Source of the DNA: Rhodocyclaceae bacterium
Lineage (GTDB): Bacteria; Pseudomonadota; Gammaproteobacteria; Burkholderiales; Rhodocyclaceae
Direction of reading: 5' to 3'
Length of the DNA stretch: 64,000 nt
Assembly (NCBI GenBank): GCA_016704145.1
Contig: JADJAS010000004.1
Location: 1 to 64,000 of the forward strand
The position numbers were made by a program, and so were the translations under genes. Under the pieces are notes generated by a model. The model saw only the letters and a program-made list of their open reading frames with translations, did not search any database and had not been told where the DNA came from. Positions 42,395 to 51,445 of this stretch are shown here, piece by piece; the first letter of the stretch is position 1; each line of letters starts with the position of its first letter.

Positions 42395-44809
42395 ATGGCA
42401 ATCAAGATTCCCACCCTTCCGGAGCAACTGCCGACCACCCAGCCCCGTTTCGTGGGCAAGGAAATCAAGCGCGTCGAGGACCCCGGCTTGGTCGCGGGGA
42501 CGGCTGCATTCATCGACAATCTATCCCTGCCCGGCATGCTTCACTGCGCAATCCTGCGCAGCCCGCATCCCCATGCCCGGGTGGTCAAGGTGGACGTCCG
42601 CGCCGCCGAGGCGCTTCCCGGTGTTTTTGCCGTGCTTACCGGCGAGGATGTCCGACGTTGGGCCAATCCCGCCTACACCGCACCGGAAGGTTGGGGCGGT
42701 TACTGTATCGCGGTGGACAAGGTCCGCTTCGTTGGCGAGCCAGTGGCTGCTGTCGCGGCGGTGAGTCGTTACGTGGCCGAAGACGCCCTCGAACTGATCG
42801 AAGTCGAATACGACGTTCTGAAGCCCGTGCCGACGCCGGCCGTGGCCATGGCGGCGGATGCGCCGATTCTGTTCGAGGAACGGGGCGGCAATGTGATCCA
42901 GAGCCGGGTGTACAACTGGGGCGATGTCGATCGCGTGTTTGCCGAGGCCGATCATGTCGTCGGCAACACCTTTCGTTGGAACCGGGTCGGCGCCAACCCA
43001 ACCGAGACTTTCGGCTGTATCTGCCAATGGGATACCGTCGATAACGCCCTGACCTGTTACGGTTCGTACGGAACACCGCGCTTCTGGGCCATGGGGCGGG
43101 CGATGGCGCTCAATCTGCCGACCAACAAGGTCAAGGTGATCCCACAACCGCAGGGTGGTGCGTTTGGTGGCAAGGGGGGGCCGCGCGGCACCGACATCGC
43201 GGCGCTGTTGTCGCGCAAGGCGGGCGGGCGTCCGGTGAAGTACATCGAAGACCGCATGGAATATCTCCTGGCCGGATTCGGACAGTCTTGGGATCGCCAT
43301 TACGATGCGGCCCTGGCCGTCAAGGCGGATGGCACGGTGACCGGTTTCAGGGTGCGGCTGATCGACGATCAGGGCGCGGGGGCCGAGGGTTGGGGCACTA
43401 TTTCGGTGGCCAAGCCGCTGGCGGCGTTCACCGGTTCTTATCGCATCGAGGCGGCGCGGTACGACACCGTGCTGGTCGCCACCAACCGGGCGCCGACCGG
43501 CCCCTACCGCGGCTACGGCCCTCCACCTCATTTCCTCGTGCTGGAGTCGCTGATGGACATGGCGGCGCGCAAACTCGACATGGATCCGGCCGAACTGCGC
43601 CGCCGCAACTATATTCGTCCGGACCAGTTTCCCTATACGATCCCCAGCGGTAACGAGTACGACAGCGGCAACTACGAGGCCGTGCTCGACAAGGTTCTGG
43701 CCATGTCGGACTACCGGGGTCTGCGCGAAAGTCAGGCGCGGGGACGCGCCGACGGGCGCCTGATCGGCATTGGCGTCGTCAGCACTGTCGAGCCGGGCGT
43801 CTTCGACTGGAATGCCTACGCCACCGTCGGTGTGCAGGGAATCGGTGTTCCCGAGGGTGCGAAGGTGGCGTTCGACATGTTGGGCAATCTGACGGTCGTG
43901 GTAGGTTTCAATCTTCAGGGGCAAGGACAGTTCACCGTGGCGGCGCAGGTCGCGGCCGACTACTGGGGGCTGGATGTCTGCGCCGTCAAGGTGGCCTCGG
44001 CGTCCACCGACATCGCGCCGCCCAGTTTCGGTCAAGGGGGGAGTCGGCTCGGCGTGGCGATAACCGGCGCCGTGCTGGGCGCCTGCGAGAAGCTGAAGGC
44101 GGTCTTCTGCCAGGTGGTGGCCCACTTGATGCAGACGACGCCAGAGCAGGTCGAACTGATGGACGGCCGACTGCGCTTGAAGGCGAATCCGCAGGTTGGC
44201 ATGAGCGTGGCCGAGGTCGCCGGTACCATGCTGGGCAGAAGCGACCTGCTACCGCCAGGCATGGAACCCAGTCCGGAAGCCACGTTCGTCTGGACCGCCG
44301 AGGGTCGGACGATGCCCGATGACCAAGGGCGGTGCCGTTCCTACCTGACGGGGGCCAATGCCACCCATGTCGTGATGGTGGAAATCGACCGTGACACCGG
44401 CCGCACCGACATCCTCAAGTATTTCATCGTCGACGACTGCGGTACGCGACTCAATCTCGCCAACGTCGAGGGACAGTTGCAAGGTGCGCTGGCCCAAGGA
44501 GTGGGTGCGGCGCTGTACGAGGAATATGTCTACAACGACGAGGGACAACCATTGGTGACGACTTTCGTCGATTACCTGATCCCGACCATCCACGAAGTGC
44601 CGATGGCGACCAAGGACTTCATCATTACGCCTTCGCCGGTGGCGCCGCTGGGCGCCAAGGGTTGCGGTGAAGGAGCCATCCATACCACGCCGGCCGCCGT
44701 GCTGTGCGCCATCAACGATGCGCTGGCGCCCCTCGGGGTCGAGATCACGGAAACGCCGGCCTCTCCGCATCGCCTCTGGAAGGTGCTGCGACAGGTGGCT
44801 GAGCGGTAG
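42395..44809 (+). CDS. Molybdenum hydroxylase catalytic subunit (CoxL/XdhB-like)
   Basis: 804 residues from ATG 42395 (MAIKIPTLPEQLPTTQPRF); the longer frame from 42275 overlaps the Fe-S gene. N-terminal hammerhead domain (GKEIKRVEDPGLVAGTAAFI), Mo-cofactor domains with GGAFGGKGGPRGTDIAAL, APTGPYRGYGPPPHFLVLES, and the catalytic Glu in GAKGCGEGAIH near residue 757. The CO-oxidising Cys loop is not seen, so it is a hydroxylase of organic substrates (aldehyde, N-heterocycle or ring/side-chain carbon). No Mo-cofactor insertion genes adjoin. Confidence 0.92.
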   Translation: MAIKIPTLPEQLPTTQPRFVGKEIKRVEDPGLVAGTAAFIDNLSLPGMLHCAILRSPHPHARVVKVDVRAAEALPGVFAVLTGEDVRRWANPAYTAPEGWGGYCIAVDKVRFVGEPVAAVAAVSRYVAEDALELIEVEYDVLKPVPTPAVAMAADAPILFEERGGNVIQSRVYNWGDVDRVFAEADHVVGNTFRWNRVGANPTETFGCICQWDTVDNALTCYGSYGTPRFWAMGRAMALNLPTNKVKVIPQPQGGAFGGKGGPRGTDIAALLSRKAGGRPVKYIEDRMEYLLAGFGQSWDRHYDAALAVKADGTVTGFRVRLIDDQGAGAEGWGTISVAKPLAAFTGSYRIEAARYDTVLVATNRAPTGPYRGYGPPPHFLVLESLMDMAARKLDMDPAELRRRNYIRPDQFPYTIPSGNEYDSGNYEAVLDKVLAMSDYRGLRESQARGRADGRLIGIGVVSTVEPGVFDWNAYATVGVQGIGVPEGAKVAFDMLGNLTVVVGFNLQGQGQFTVAAQVAADYWGLDVCAVKVASASTDIAPPSFGQGGSRLGVAITGAVLGACEKLKAVFCQVVAHLMQTTPEQVELMDGRLRLKANPQVGMSVAEVAGTMLGRSDLLPPGMEPSPEATFVWTAEGRTMPDDQGRCRSYLTGANATHVVMVEIDRDTGRTDILKYFIVDDCGTRLNLANVEGQLQGALAQGVGAALYEEYVYNDEGQPLVTTFVDYLIPTIHEVPMATKDFIITPSPVAPLGAKGCGEGAIHTTPAAVLCAINDALAPLGVEITETPASPHRLWKVLRQVAER

Positions 44810-44818
44810 GAGCAAGCG

Positions 44819-45883
44819 ATGCGTGTGGAAACCGCCCTGTTCGGGCCAGATACCGATCAGTACGCCGGCAGCGGCCAGAGCCGACCGACCCTGGCGAGTA
44901 TTGCCGCGAGCGCCCGGGAGGCGGAAGCACTGGGTTTCGACGGCTTGACAAGCGCCGAAGCCGGGCATGATCCCTTCATCCCGCTGGCGGTTGCCGCCGA
45001 ACACACGCGGGCGATCACGTTAGGCACCAATGTTGCCATCGCCTTTCCGCGCAGCCCGATGGCCACGGCGCAAGCCGCCTGGGATCTGCAAAATCTGTCC
45101 GGCGGACGTTTCACTCTTGGCCTTGGCACGCAGGTGAAGGGCCACAACGAGCGGCGCTACAGCACGCCGTGGCCCAGCCCGCCGGGCCCACGCATGCGCG
45201 AATACTTTCAATGCCTGCGCGCCATCTTCAGCAGCTTCCAGAATCCCGCCAAGCCCAGTTACTTCGAGGGCCAGCACTATCGCTTCACCCTGCTGCCGCC
45301 CTTCTTCAATCCAGGACCGATCGAGCATCCCCAGGTGCCGCTCTATGCCGCCGCCGCCAATCCGTTCATGGCGCAACTGGCTGGCGAAATATGCGAGGGG
45401 CTGCGTCTGCATCCGATTTCGACGTTCCGCTACACGCGCGAAGTCATCTTGCCTGCCGTTGCTGTTGGCGCCGAGCGGGGTGGACGGAACCCGGCATCGT
45501 TCGATCTTATTGGCGCGCCCTTCATGGCGCTTGGCCGCGACCAGGCGCAACTGGAGGCGGCCAAGAATGCGTTGCGCAAGCAGATCGCGTTCTATGCATC
45601 GACCCGCTCTTACCACGGGGTGCTTGCCCATCACGGCTGGGAAGATATCGGGCTGGAATTGCATCGGCTGTCGGTGGCGGGCGAATGGAACAGAATGCCG
45701 GCGTTGATTACCGACGACATGCTCGACGAATGGGCGGTGGTGACCACCTACGATCGGCTGGCCGACACGCTGCGCAGCCGGTGCGCCGGTTTGTTTGCTA
45801 CGGTAGTCCTGGTGCTGCTCGGCGAGGCCAGGCAGGATACCGATCTATTGCGCGAGACGGTTCGCCGCTTGCACGAGGATTGA
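44819..45883 (+). CDS. LLM-class flavin-dependent oxidoreductase (TIGR03617-like)
   Basis: 354 residues: IAFPRSPMATAQAAWDLQNL, SGGRFTLGLGTQVKGHNERR and PRMREYFQCLRAIFSSF. Same branch as 14305-15333 and similarly sized. Begins 9 bp after the molybdenum hydroxylase, so co-expressed with it. The substrate is likely an intermediate shared with the nearby CoA-transferase; cofactor undetermined. Confidence 0.88.
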   Translation: MRVETALFGPDTDQYAGSGQSRPTLASIAASAREAEALGFDGLTSAEAGHDPFIPLAVAAEHTRAITLGTNVAIAFPRSPMATAQAAWDLQNLSGGRFTLGLGTQVKGHNERRYSTPWPSPPGPRMREYFQCLRAIFSSFQNPAKPSYFEGQHYRFTLLPPFFNPGPIEHPQVPLYAAAANPFMAQLAGEICEGLRLHPISTFRYTREVILPAVAVGAERGGRNPASFDLIGAPFMALGRDQAQLEAAKNALRKQIAFYASTRSYHGVLAHHGWEDIGLELHRLSVAGEWNRMPALITDDMLDEWAVVTTYDRLADTLRSRCAGLFATVVLVLLGEARQDTDLLRETVRRLHED

Positions 45884-45914
45884 TTTCACTTTTCTTTCGA
45901 GGGCACAATTTCCC

Positions 45915-47186
45915 ATGACGACCTCCGACTTCTCCCGCGGTCCGCTCGCGGGATTGCGGGTGCTGGATTTGTCCACCATGCTGGCCGGGCCATATGGCGC
46001 CACCCTGTTGGGTGATCTTGGCGCCGACGTGATCAAGGTCGAATCCCATTACGGCGACGAGAGTCGCCATCTGGGACCGAAGCGGGGCAGCGAGCGCGGC
46101 CCCTACCTCAGTCTTAACCGGAGCAAGCGCGACATCGTGCTCGACCTGCAGAACCCGGAAAGCCAGGAGGTTTTTTCGCGGCTGCTGCGTACCACCGACA
46201 TTCTCGTCACCAATATCCGCGAACCGGCGTTGAGCAAGCTCGGCATCGACTATGAACAGGTCAAGGCGAGCAAGTCGGACATCATCTGGATACGGGTCAC
46301 GGCATTCGGGCCGGATGGTCCCTACGCCGGACGTCCGGGGATCGATTTTCTGGCACAAGGCTACACGGGGGTCTTGACACTCAATGGCGAGCCTTCGGGC
46401 GGGCCGGTGCGCACGGGTTTTCCCGCGGTGGACGTGATGACTTCGTTGCTGGTCAGCAACGCGGCGCTGGCGGCGCTGCGCGTGCGCGACAAGACCGGGG
46501 AAGGTCAGCGCATCGAAGTTTCTCTCCTGGATTCGCTGATGCATGCGCAAGCCAGCTCGATCGGCACTTATCTGGTCACCGGCGAGCGTCCGGTCCGCAC
46601 CGGCAACCGCAGCCTCTACTTTGCGCCGTCCGGCGTGTACCCGACGAAGGACGGCAAGCACGTCGTCATCACCACTCCGGGAGAAAAATTCTTCGCCAAG
46701 GTTTGTCGCGGCCTGGGCACCGATTGGGACACCGATCCACGCTTTCACGACATCAATGCCCGATTGGCCAATCAGGACGAACTCGATCGGGTCATGAGCG
46801 AGCGAACCAGCCAGTTCACCCGCGAGGAACTCGTCGAACGGCTGATTGCCGACGATGTGCTGACGGCGCCGATCAACGAGGTCGAGGACGTCATTCAGGA
46901 TCCGCAGATTCGGCATAACAACATGATCGTTGCAACGGAACATCCGGCGCTCGGCCGGATCGACGTGACCGGCGTGCCGATCCGGTTCTACGGCACGCCC
47001 TGCACCATCACCAAGCATCCGCCGATGCAGGGCGAGCACACGCGCGAAGTACTCGCCGAACTCGGCTATGCCGCTGCCGATGTCGAGACCTTGATCGGCA
47101 AGGGGTTGGTCGCCGACATCGCGGAAATGCAGCGCTTGCGCGAGCGGCGCAGGACACGGTCGGCCGGCCGCGACGATAACGCCTGA
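45915..47186 (+). CDS. Class III CoA-transferase (CaiB/BaiF family)
   Basis: 423 residues: STMLAGPYGATLLGDLGADV, IKVESHYGDESRH, DILVTNIREPALSKLGIDYE and RIEVSLLDSLMHAQA with the catalytic Asp near residue 206. The canonical active site contrasts with the genes at 33117 and 35435. Basic C-terminus (RLRERRRTRSAGRD). Activates or transfers CoA to a pathway acid; donor not evident. Confidence 0.92.
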   Translation: MTTSDFSRGPLAGLRVLDLSTMLAGPYGATLLGDLGADVIKVESHYGDESRHLGPKRGSERGPYLSLNRSKRDIVLDLQNPESQEVFSRLLRTTDILVTNIREPALSKLGIDYEQVKASKSDIIWIRVTAFGPDGPYAGRPGIDFLAQGYTGVLTLNGEPSGGPVRTGFPAVDVMTSLLVSNAALAALRVRDKTGEGQRIEVSLLDSLMHAQASSIGTYLVTGERPVRTGNRSLYFAPSGVYPTKDGKHVVITTPGEKFFAKVCRGLGTDWDTDPRFHDINARLANQDELDRVMSERTSQFTREELVERLIADDVLTAPINEVEDVIQDPQIRHNNMIVATEHPALGRIDVTGVPIRFYGTPCTITKHPPMQGEHTREVLAELGYAAADVETLIGKGLVADIAEMQRLRERRRTRSAGRDDNA

Positions 47187-47207
47187 CGTCGTCCGCTAGC
47201 CGCGGCA

Positions 47208-48506
47208 GTGGCCATGCCGAACGTGGGCTCCCAACATCCCGTTCAGGACGGCCGGCCGGCCGGACCATATGCATGGTACGTGCTTGCGCTGCTGTCGCTG
47301 ACCTACGTGCTCAACTTCATCGATCGGCAGATCCTGGCCATGCTGATCGAGCCGATCAAGAAAGAGTTCGGCGTTTCCGACACCGCGATGGGTTTTCTCT
47401 CCGGTTTTGCTTTCGTGTTCTTCTATACCATCGCGGGCATTCCGGTCGCGCGCTGGGCCGATCGCGGCTCGCGCAAGGTGATCATCACAGCGGCCCTGGT
47501 GATCTGGAGCGCCATGACCGCCGCATGCGGCCTTGCGCGCAGTTTCGCGCAACTGGCCGTCGCCCGCGTCCTGGTCGGTATCGGCGAAGCGGGCGGTAGC
47601 CCGCCCGCGCATTCGCTGATCGCCGACTATTTTCCGCCTCGCCAGCGCGCGACCGCCCTGGCGATTTACGCCTGGGGCGTCTATATCGGCGCGGCGCTGG
47701 CTTTTCTGGCCGGCGGCTATCTGATTCAGCGTTATGACTGGCGCATGGCCTTCCTGATCGTCGGCCTGCCCGGCGTCGCGCTGGCGCTGCTGTTCGGCCT
47801 GACGGTCCGCGAACCGCCTCGTGGCTGGTCGGAAGGGCGCGATGCGGCACCCATGCAGCCCCTTGGCGAGACACTGCGCCATCTCCTCGCCCTTCGCGCC
47901 TTCGTGTTGATCGTGCTCGGTTCGTCGATCCAGTCGCTTTCGGGTTACGGCGTGCTGACCTGGGGACCGACCTTCCTGGCGCGCGTGCATGGCATGGCCT
48001 GGGGCGATATTGGTCTGGCGCTCGGTTGCATCATTGGGGTTGCCGGCTGCCTCGGGACATTCGTCGGCGGGCGTCTGGCCGACCGTCTTGGCGGCCGCGA
48101 CGTCCGCTGGTACATGCGTCTGCCGGCGATCCAGTCGCTGCTGTGCGTACCCTTCGTCGCCGGGTTCGTATTGCTGCCGACCCCCGAGGCGTCACTGCTG
48201 AGTTTCATTCCTTTCTATGCCATGGGCGCCATGTATCTTGGTCCGATGTTCGCCGTGATCCAGGGCTTGGCCCCCTTGCGCATGCGCACGCTGGCTTCGG
48301 CGATGCTGCTGTTCGTGGTCAATATGGTGGGATTGGGGCTCGGGCCGCTGGCGATCGGCCTGCTCAACGACCATGTGTTCTTTGCGCATGGCGCCGAGGC
48401 GATTCGATACTCGATGCTGGTGATGGGTGTTGCCGGCGGCGGCGCGAGCCTGTTGTTCTGGCTGTCGTCGCGGACGCTGGCGACGGAACTCCGGCAAACC
48501 GGCTGA
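47208..48506 (+). CDS. MFS transporter
   Basis: 432 residues with 12 predicted membrane segments. N-terminal YVLALLSLTYVLNFIDRQIL, the MFS loop signature ARWADRGSRKVI after TM2-3, and GIGEAGGSPPAHSLIADYFP typical of spinster-like/aromatic acid:H+ symporter-type carriers. GTG 47208 or ATG 47214 may be the start; no strong SD separates them. Probably imports (or exports) the pathway substrate or an acidic intermediate across the inner membrane. Confidence 0.9.
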   Translation: MAMPNVGSQHPVQDGRPAGPYAWYVLALLSLTYVLNFIDRQILAMLIEPIKKEFGVSDTAMGFLSGFAFVFFYTIAGIPVARWADRGSRKVIITAALVIWSAMTAACGLARSFAQLAVARVLVGIGEAGGSPPAHSLIADYFPPRQRATALAIYAWGVYIGAALAFLAGGYLIQRYDWRMAFLIVGLPGVALALLFGLTVREPPRGWSEGRDAAPMQPLGETLRHLLALRAFVLIVLGSSIQSLSGYGVLTWGPTFLARVHGMAWGDIGLALGCIIGVAGCLGTFVGGRLADRLGGRDVRWYMRLPAIQSLLCVPFVAGFVLLPTPEASLLSFIPFYAMGAMYLGPMFAVIQGLAPLRMRTLASAMLLFVVNMVGLGLGPLAIGLLNDHVFFAHGAEAIRYSMLVMGVAGGGASLLFWLSSRTLATELRQTG

Positions 48507-48526
48507 AGCCGGCCCGCGCGGCGATG

Positions 48527-49036
48527 TCAGACCGCCGGCTGCCGTCGTTGCTGCCAGGCCGTCCCGGCCCAGACCAGCGCAGCAAAAAAAACGATGCCGA
48601 CGGCGAGCGCGACCGCCGCATCGGCAAAGTCCACGCCGGACTGGATCGCAGGTATCGTCGTCACGGTCAGAAACAGCATGGTGACCATGTTCACCGCCGT
48701 CGCTAGCCAGTTCATCACCTGGAGATAAACCAGCACCAGCACGGCGGCGAGAAACACGATGATTCCCGAATCGCCCAGCCACGCCGGCAGCATCTTCAGC
48801 AGGAAACCCATGAGCAAGCCAAGCGTCGCGCCGACCACGCAGGGCAGCAACTTCTCGAAACTCGCATGCTCGATACCTGCCCAATAGAGCAGGAAGAGGA
48901 AGGCTGCCCACACGTTGTGAATGGCGAGCGTATGCGTGAGCGCCAGAAAGGACCCGATCACGACGACGATGGCGCCCAGCACGAGCAAGCCCTTGCCGGG
49001 CGTCATCGTCGTGCTCGCTGACGAATCATTCTGCAT
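48527..49036 (-). CDS. Small integral membrane protein of unknown function
   Basis: 169 residues from ATG 49036 (MQNDSSASTTMTPGKG) with AGGGAGA upstream; the frame extends to 49108 but without an SD. About five or six hydrophobic segments (LLVLGAIVVVIGSFLALTHT; IIVFLAAVLVLVYLQVMNWL; AAVALAVGIVFFAALVWAGT). No family recognised with confidence; similar in size to DUF1097-type membrane proteins. The start overlaps the end of the AraC-type regulator by 11 bp, so the two are probably co-translated. Confidence 0.75.
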   Translation of the reverse strand: MQNDSSASTTMTPGKGLLVLGAIVVVIGSFLALTHTLAIHNVWAAFLFLLYWAGIEHASFEKLLPCVVGATLGLLMGFLLKMLPAWLGDSGIIVFLAAVLVLVYLQVMNWLATAVNMVTMLFLTVTTIPAIQSGVDFADAAVALAVGIVFFAALVWAGTAWQQRRQPAV

Positions 49037-50018
49037 CACCGATCTCCCTGAAATCTGAAAGTTTTTTTCCGGTCCACGACCTGAACGCGCGCCGGAAATT
49101 AGAAACACTACTATAGCCGAGCGTGTAACCGATTTCCTTCGGTGTCAGAGAGGTGCCTTGCAGATACTGGATGGCCAGGGTCTTGCGGATATCGTCGAGT
49201 ATCTGCTGATACGTCACGTTTTCCTTCACCAGTCGGCGGCGCAAGGTGCGGGAGCCGAGATTCAGGCGTTTGGCCATCTCGTCGAGCGTGGGAAACTCGC
49301 CGGGATTGTTGAGGACGTGATTGCGAATGCGATCGCAGAGCAGATTGGTGTGGCGGGAAACGAGCAACTGACACTGCTGATCGCAAAGCTTGAAAACCTC
49401 TTCGTTGGCCAGGCTGATGGGGTCGCGTAACCGGTTGATATCGAAGACCACGATATTGCGCGGCTGATTGAAATGGAGCACGCAGTCGAAGCGCCGCACG
49501 TAAGGCCGGATATCGGCGGGCCGAGGATAGGTGACGTGCAATTCGAGAATGGGGAAGGGGCGGTTGGTCAGGGTCGACGCGAGTTCGATGGTTCGGCTGA
49601 CGAACTCCTCGACGGCGAAACGGATGACTTCGCCGAGCATGAACGTGTCGCGTATTTCCGAGAACCAGCGTCCGTCGCGGATGTAATTGGTCGAGGCGAA
49701 GATATTCTCGTTGAGCGCTCGATACTTGTTGAAGAGTTCCCTTGACTGTTCGAGGTTCGCCGCGCTGAGGGCCGCGTAGCCGAGAATGCCGAGGTTGCTG
49801 ATCTTGAACTCGGAACCCAAGGCGATGCCGATGAAGGGGTCCTTGGTCAGTTCCATCATGTTGAGGATCACCCGCCGGTACTGCTCCGGCTGGACACGTA
49901 GGCCCTCGTCGTTCAATTGCTCAACCGACAGTCCGCTACCTCGAAGTACCTGCCGGGTCGGAATCGACCGGCTGGCCATGCGCTCAAGATAGAAGGCTAG
50001 TTTGCTGGCCTGCTTCAT
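49026..50018 (-). CDS. AraC-family transcriptional regulator
   Basis: 330 residues. The N-terminal arabinose-binding-like effector domain (Arabinose_bd type; FIGIALGSEFKISNLGILGY) is followed by the C-terminal double HTH: PTLDEMAKRLNLGSRTLRRR and LTPKEIGYTLGYSSVSNFRR then AFRSWTGKKLSDFR. Members regulate catabolic genes in response to lipophilic or amino-acid-like effectors. Its start lies 2 bp from the end of the LuxR-type gene, so it is in the same operon. Likely target is this catabolic region. Confidence 0.92.
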   Translation of the reverse strand: MKQASKLAFYLERMASRSIPTRQVLRGSGLSVEQLNDEGLRVQPEQYRRVILNMMELTKDPFIGIALGSEFKISNLGILGYAALSAANLEQSRELFNKYRALNENIFASTNYIRDGRWFSEIRDTFMLGEVIRFAVEEFVSRTIELASTLTNRPFPILELHVTYPRPADIRPYVRRFDCVLHFNQPRNIVVFDINRLRDPISLANEEVFKLCDQQCQLLVSRHTNLLCDRIRNHVLNNPGEFPTLDEMAKRLNLGSRTLRRRLVKENVTYQQILDDIRKTLAIQYLQGTSLTPKEIGYTLGYSSVSNFRRAFRSWTGKKLSDFREIGDAE

Positions 50019-50020
50019 GC

Positions 50021-51193
50021 CTAAGCCACGCTGCTGAGCAGCAATCGCACCAGCGTGGTCTGGCGGGTGACGCCGGTCTTGGTGAAGATGGAGCGGAGAT
50101 GGGCGCGAATGGTGTTCTTGCGGATGTGTAGTTCATCGGCGGCCTCGTCGAGCGTGAGGCCGTTGGCGAGTAGAAGGGCGAGAGTCGCCTCGGCCGGCGT
50201 GAAGCCGAACAACTGGCGCAGCAGTTCGCTGGAGGCTTGTGACTTGCGCTCCGGATCCCTGATGAACACCGCCACGGCAGGGCGATGGCGGCCTTCCGAC
50301 CATTCGCCCAGGGGAATGGTGCGAATGACGATGCCGAGCTTGGCGCGACCCGAGGGGCGGGTGATCGCCAGCGCTTCCGGCACGGTCGGCGATGATGCGG
50401 TGGCGCTGGCCAGTGTCTGGCGCATCAACTGCTGCAAGTCGTGATCTTCCTTGCGGTAATCGGCGTGAAGCGTGTCGCGCGACAGATGGATGCCGTCCTT
50501 CTGTGTCAGGATGTCCTCGGCAACCCGATTGCTCCTGATCACGATGCCAGTTTTGTCGAGGATCAGCGTTCCCACCAGCATGCGATCGACGGCGGTGGCG
50601 TACAGCCGGCGCTCGGATTCGATGACGCCGAAATGGGCGCGCAGGTTGACGGCGCGCTTGATGTGCGGCAGCAGCATCTGGCACAAGGCCTTGTCGCAGG
50701 CCGAAAAGTTGATTGTGCCGGCGGGGCGGGTGATGCGCAGGCGGCATTCGGCGCCATCATCCGCACGCAAGTCGGACCCGAGAATGTGGCGGATGTCGTT
50801 GGGGGCGATGAACTGCCGATAAAACTCGCCGTTCACCCACTGTTGGGTGTCGATCATTTCATCGAGCGTGACCACCTTGTCGGGCGGCAGCCCGACAAAA
50901 GGATCCATGGAGAACACGTTGTACTGGTTGTAGGCGGCACCGTAAATCTCGGCGCCCCGGTCGCCAGCCCGGATCAGCAGCGCTGGCTGATCGAGCGAAG
51001 CGGGACGGAGTATCAGTGTTGCCCAATTGGCCTTCAGGAATTTTCTGAGCGCGACCAGCAGGCTGCCCCATGGCACGGGCTCCCTGAGTCCTTCGTAGAT
51101 CAGGCCGATCAACTCGCTAAAGTCATCGAGCGACAGGTTCATCATCTCGGACATGGAGCGGCAATTATTGTCCGGCGAACGACCATCAATCAT
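50021..51193 (-). CDS. LuxR-type HTH transcriptional regulator
   Basis: About 390 residues from ATG 51193 (MIDGRSPDNN); starts at 51277, 51211 or 51154 are also possible, since none has a strong SD. A sensor region without recognised domain boundaries (SLDDFSELIGLIYEGLREPV to ~300) precedes a C-terminal LuxR HTH: FGFTPAEATLALLLANGLTL, DEAADELHIRKNTIRAHLRS and IFTKTGVTRQ. No receiver Asp pattern is seen, so it is probably ligand-responsive. Divergent from the SDR-acyl-CoA dehydrogenase cluster at 51446, its likely target. Confidence 0.87.
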   Translation of the reverse strand: MIDGRSPDNNCRSMSEMMNLSLDDFSELIGLIYEGLREPVPWGSLLVALRKFLKANWATLILRPASLDQPALLIRAGDRGAEIYGAAYNQYNVFSMDPFVGLPPDKVVTLDEMIDTQQWVNGEFYRQFIAPNDIRHILGSDLRADDGAECRLRITRPAGTINFSACDKALCQMLLPHIKRAVNLRAHFGVIESERRLYATAVDRMLVGTLILDKTGIVIRSNRVAEDILTQKDGIHLSRDTLHADYRKEDHDLQQLMRQTLASATASSPTVPEALAITRPSGRAKLGIVIRTIPLGEWSEGRHRPAVAVFIRDPERKSQASSELLRQLFGFTPAEATLALLLANGLTLDEAADELHIRKNTIRAHLRSIFTKTGVTRQTTLVRLLLSSVA

Positions 51194-51403
51194 GGAAGAC
51201 CCTTTTGTCATGCTTTTCCATGGGCTACGGGGCTCGGGCGAGCGACCGCGCAACCGGCTCCCGAAGGCGGGTTCCATCCAGCCTGGTCACCAGCCGGAAA
51301 CGGGCCGACTTTGCCGCAGTATAGACGAGGACGCGCAACGTGCGGCAGCCCCGCCCATGTGGTGCAACCCTCGTCCATTCAGACGAAGAATGGCGGCGGG
51401 CAG

Positions 51404-51427
51404 TTGCCTAGACTCCAAGACAGGCAA
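51404..51427. promoter_or_regulatory. Inverted repeat upstream of SDR gene
   Basis: TTGCCT-N12-AGGCAA lies 18 bp before ATG 51446 in the ~250-bp divergent region 51194-51445, which holds no gene. A second small inverted repeat TCGTC-N6-GACGA lies at 51371-51386. Either could be an operator for the LuxR- or AraC-type regulator; this is unproven. Confidence 0.35.
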
Positions 51428-51445
51428 CGAGGGAGCGAGCGCTTC

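Noticed and set aside
42521..44125. 534-codon open frame on the minus strand
   Set aside because: Antisense to the molybdenum hydroxylase catalytic subunit.
50441..51445. 335-codon upstream extension of the SDR gene
   Set aside because: It runs antisense through the LuxR-type gene and lacks SDR similarity; ATG 51446 aligns with the family N-terminus.
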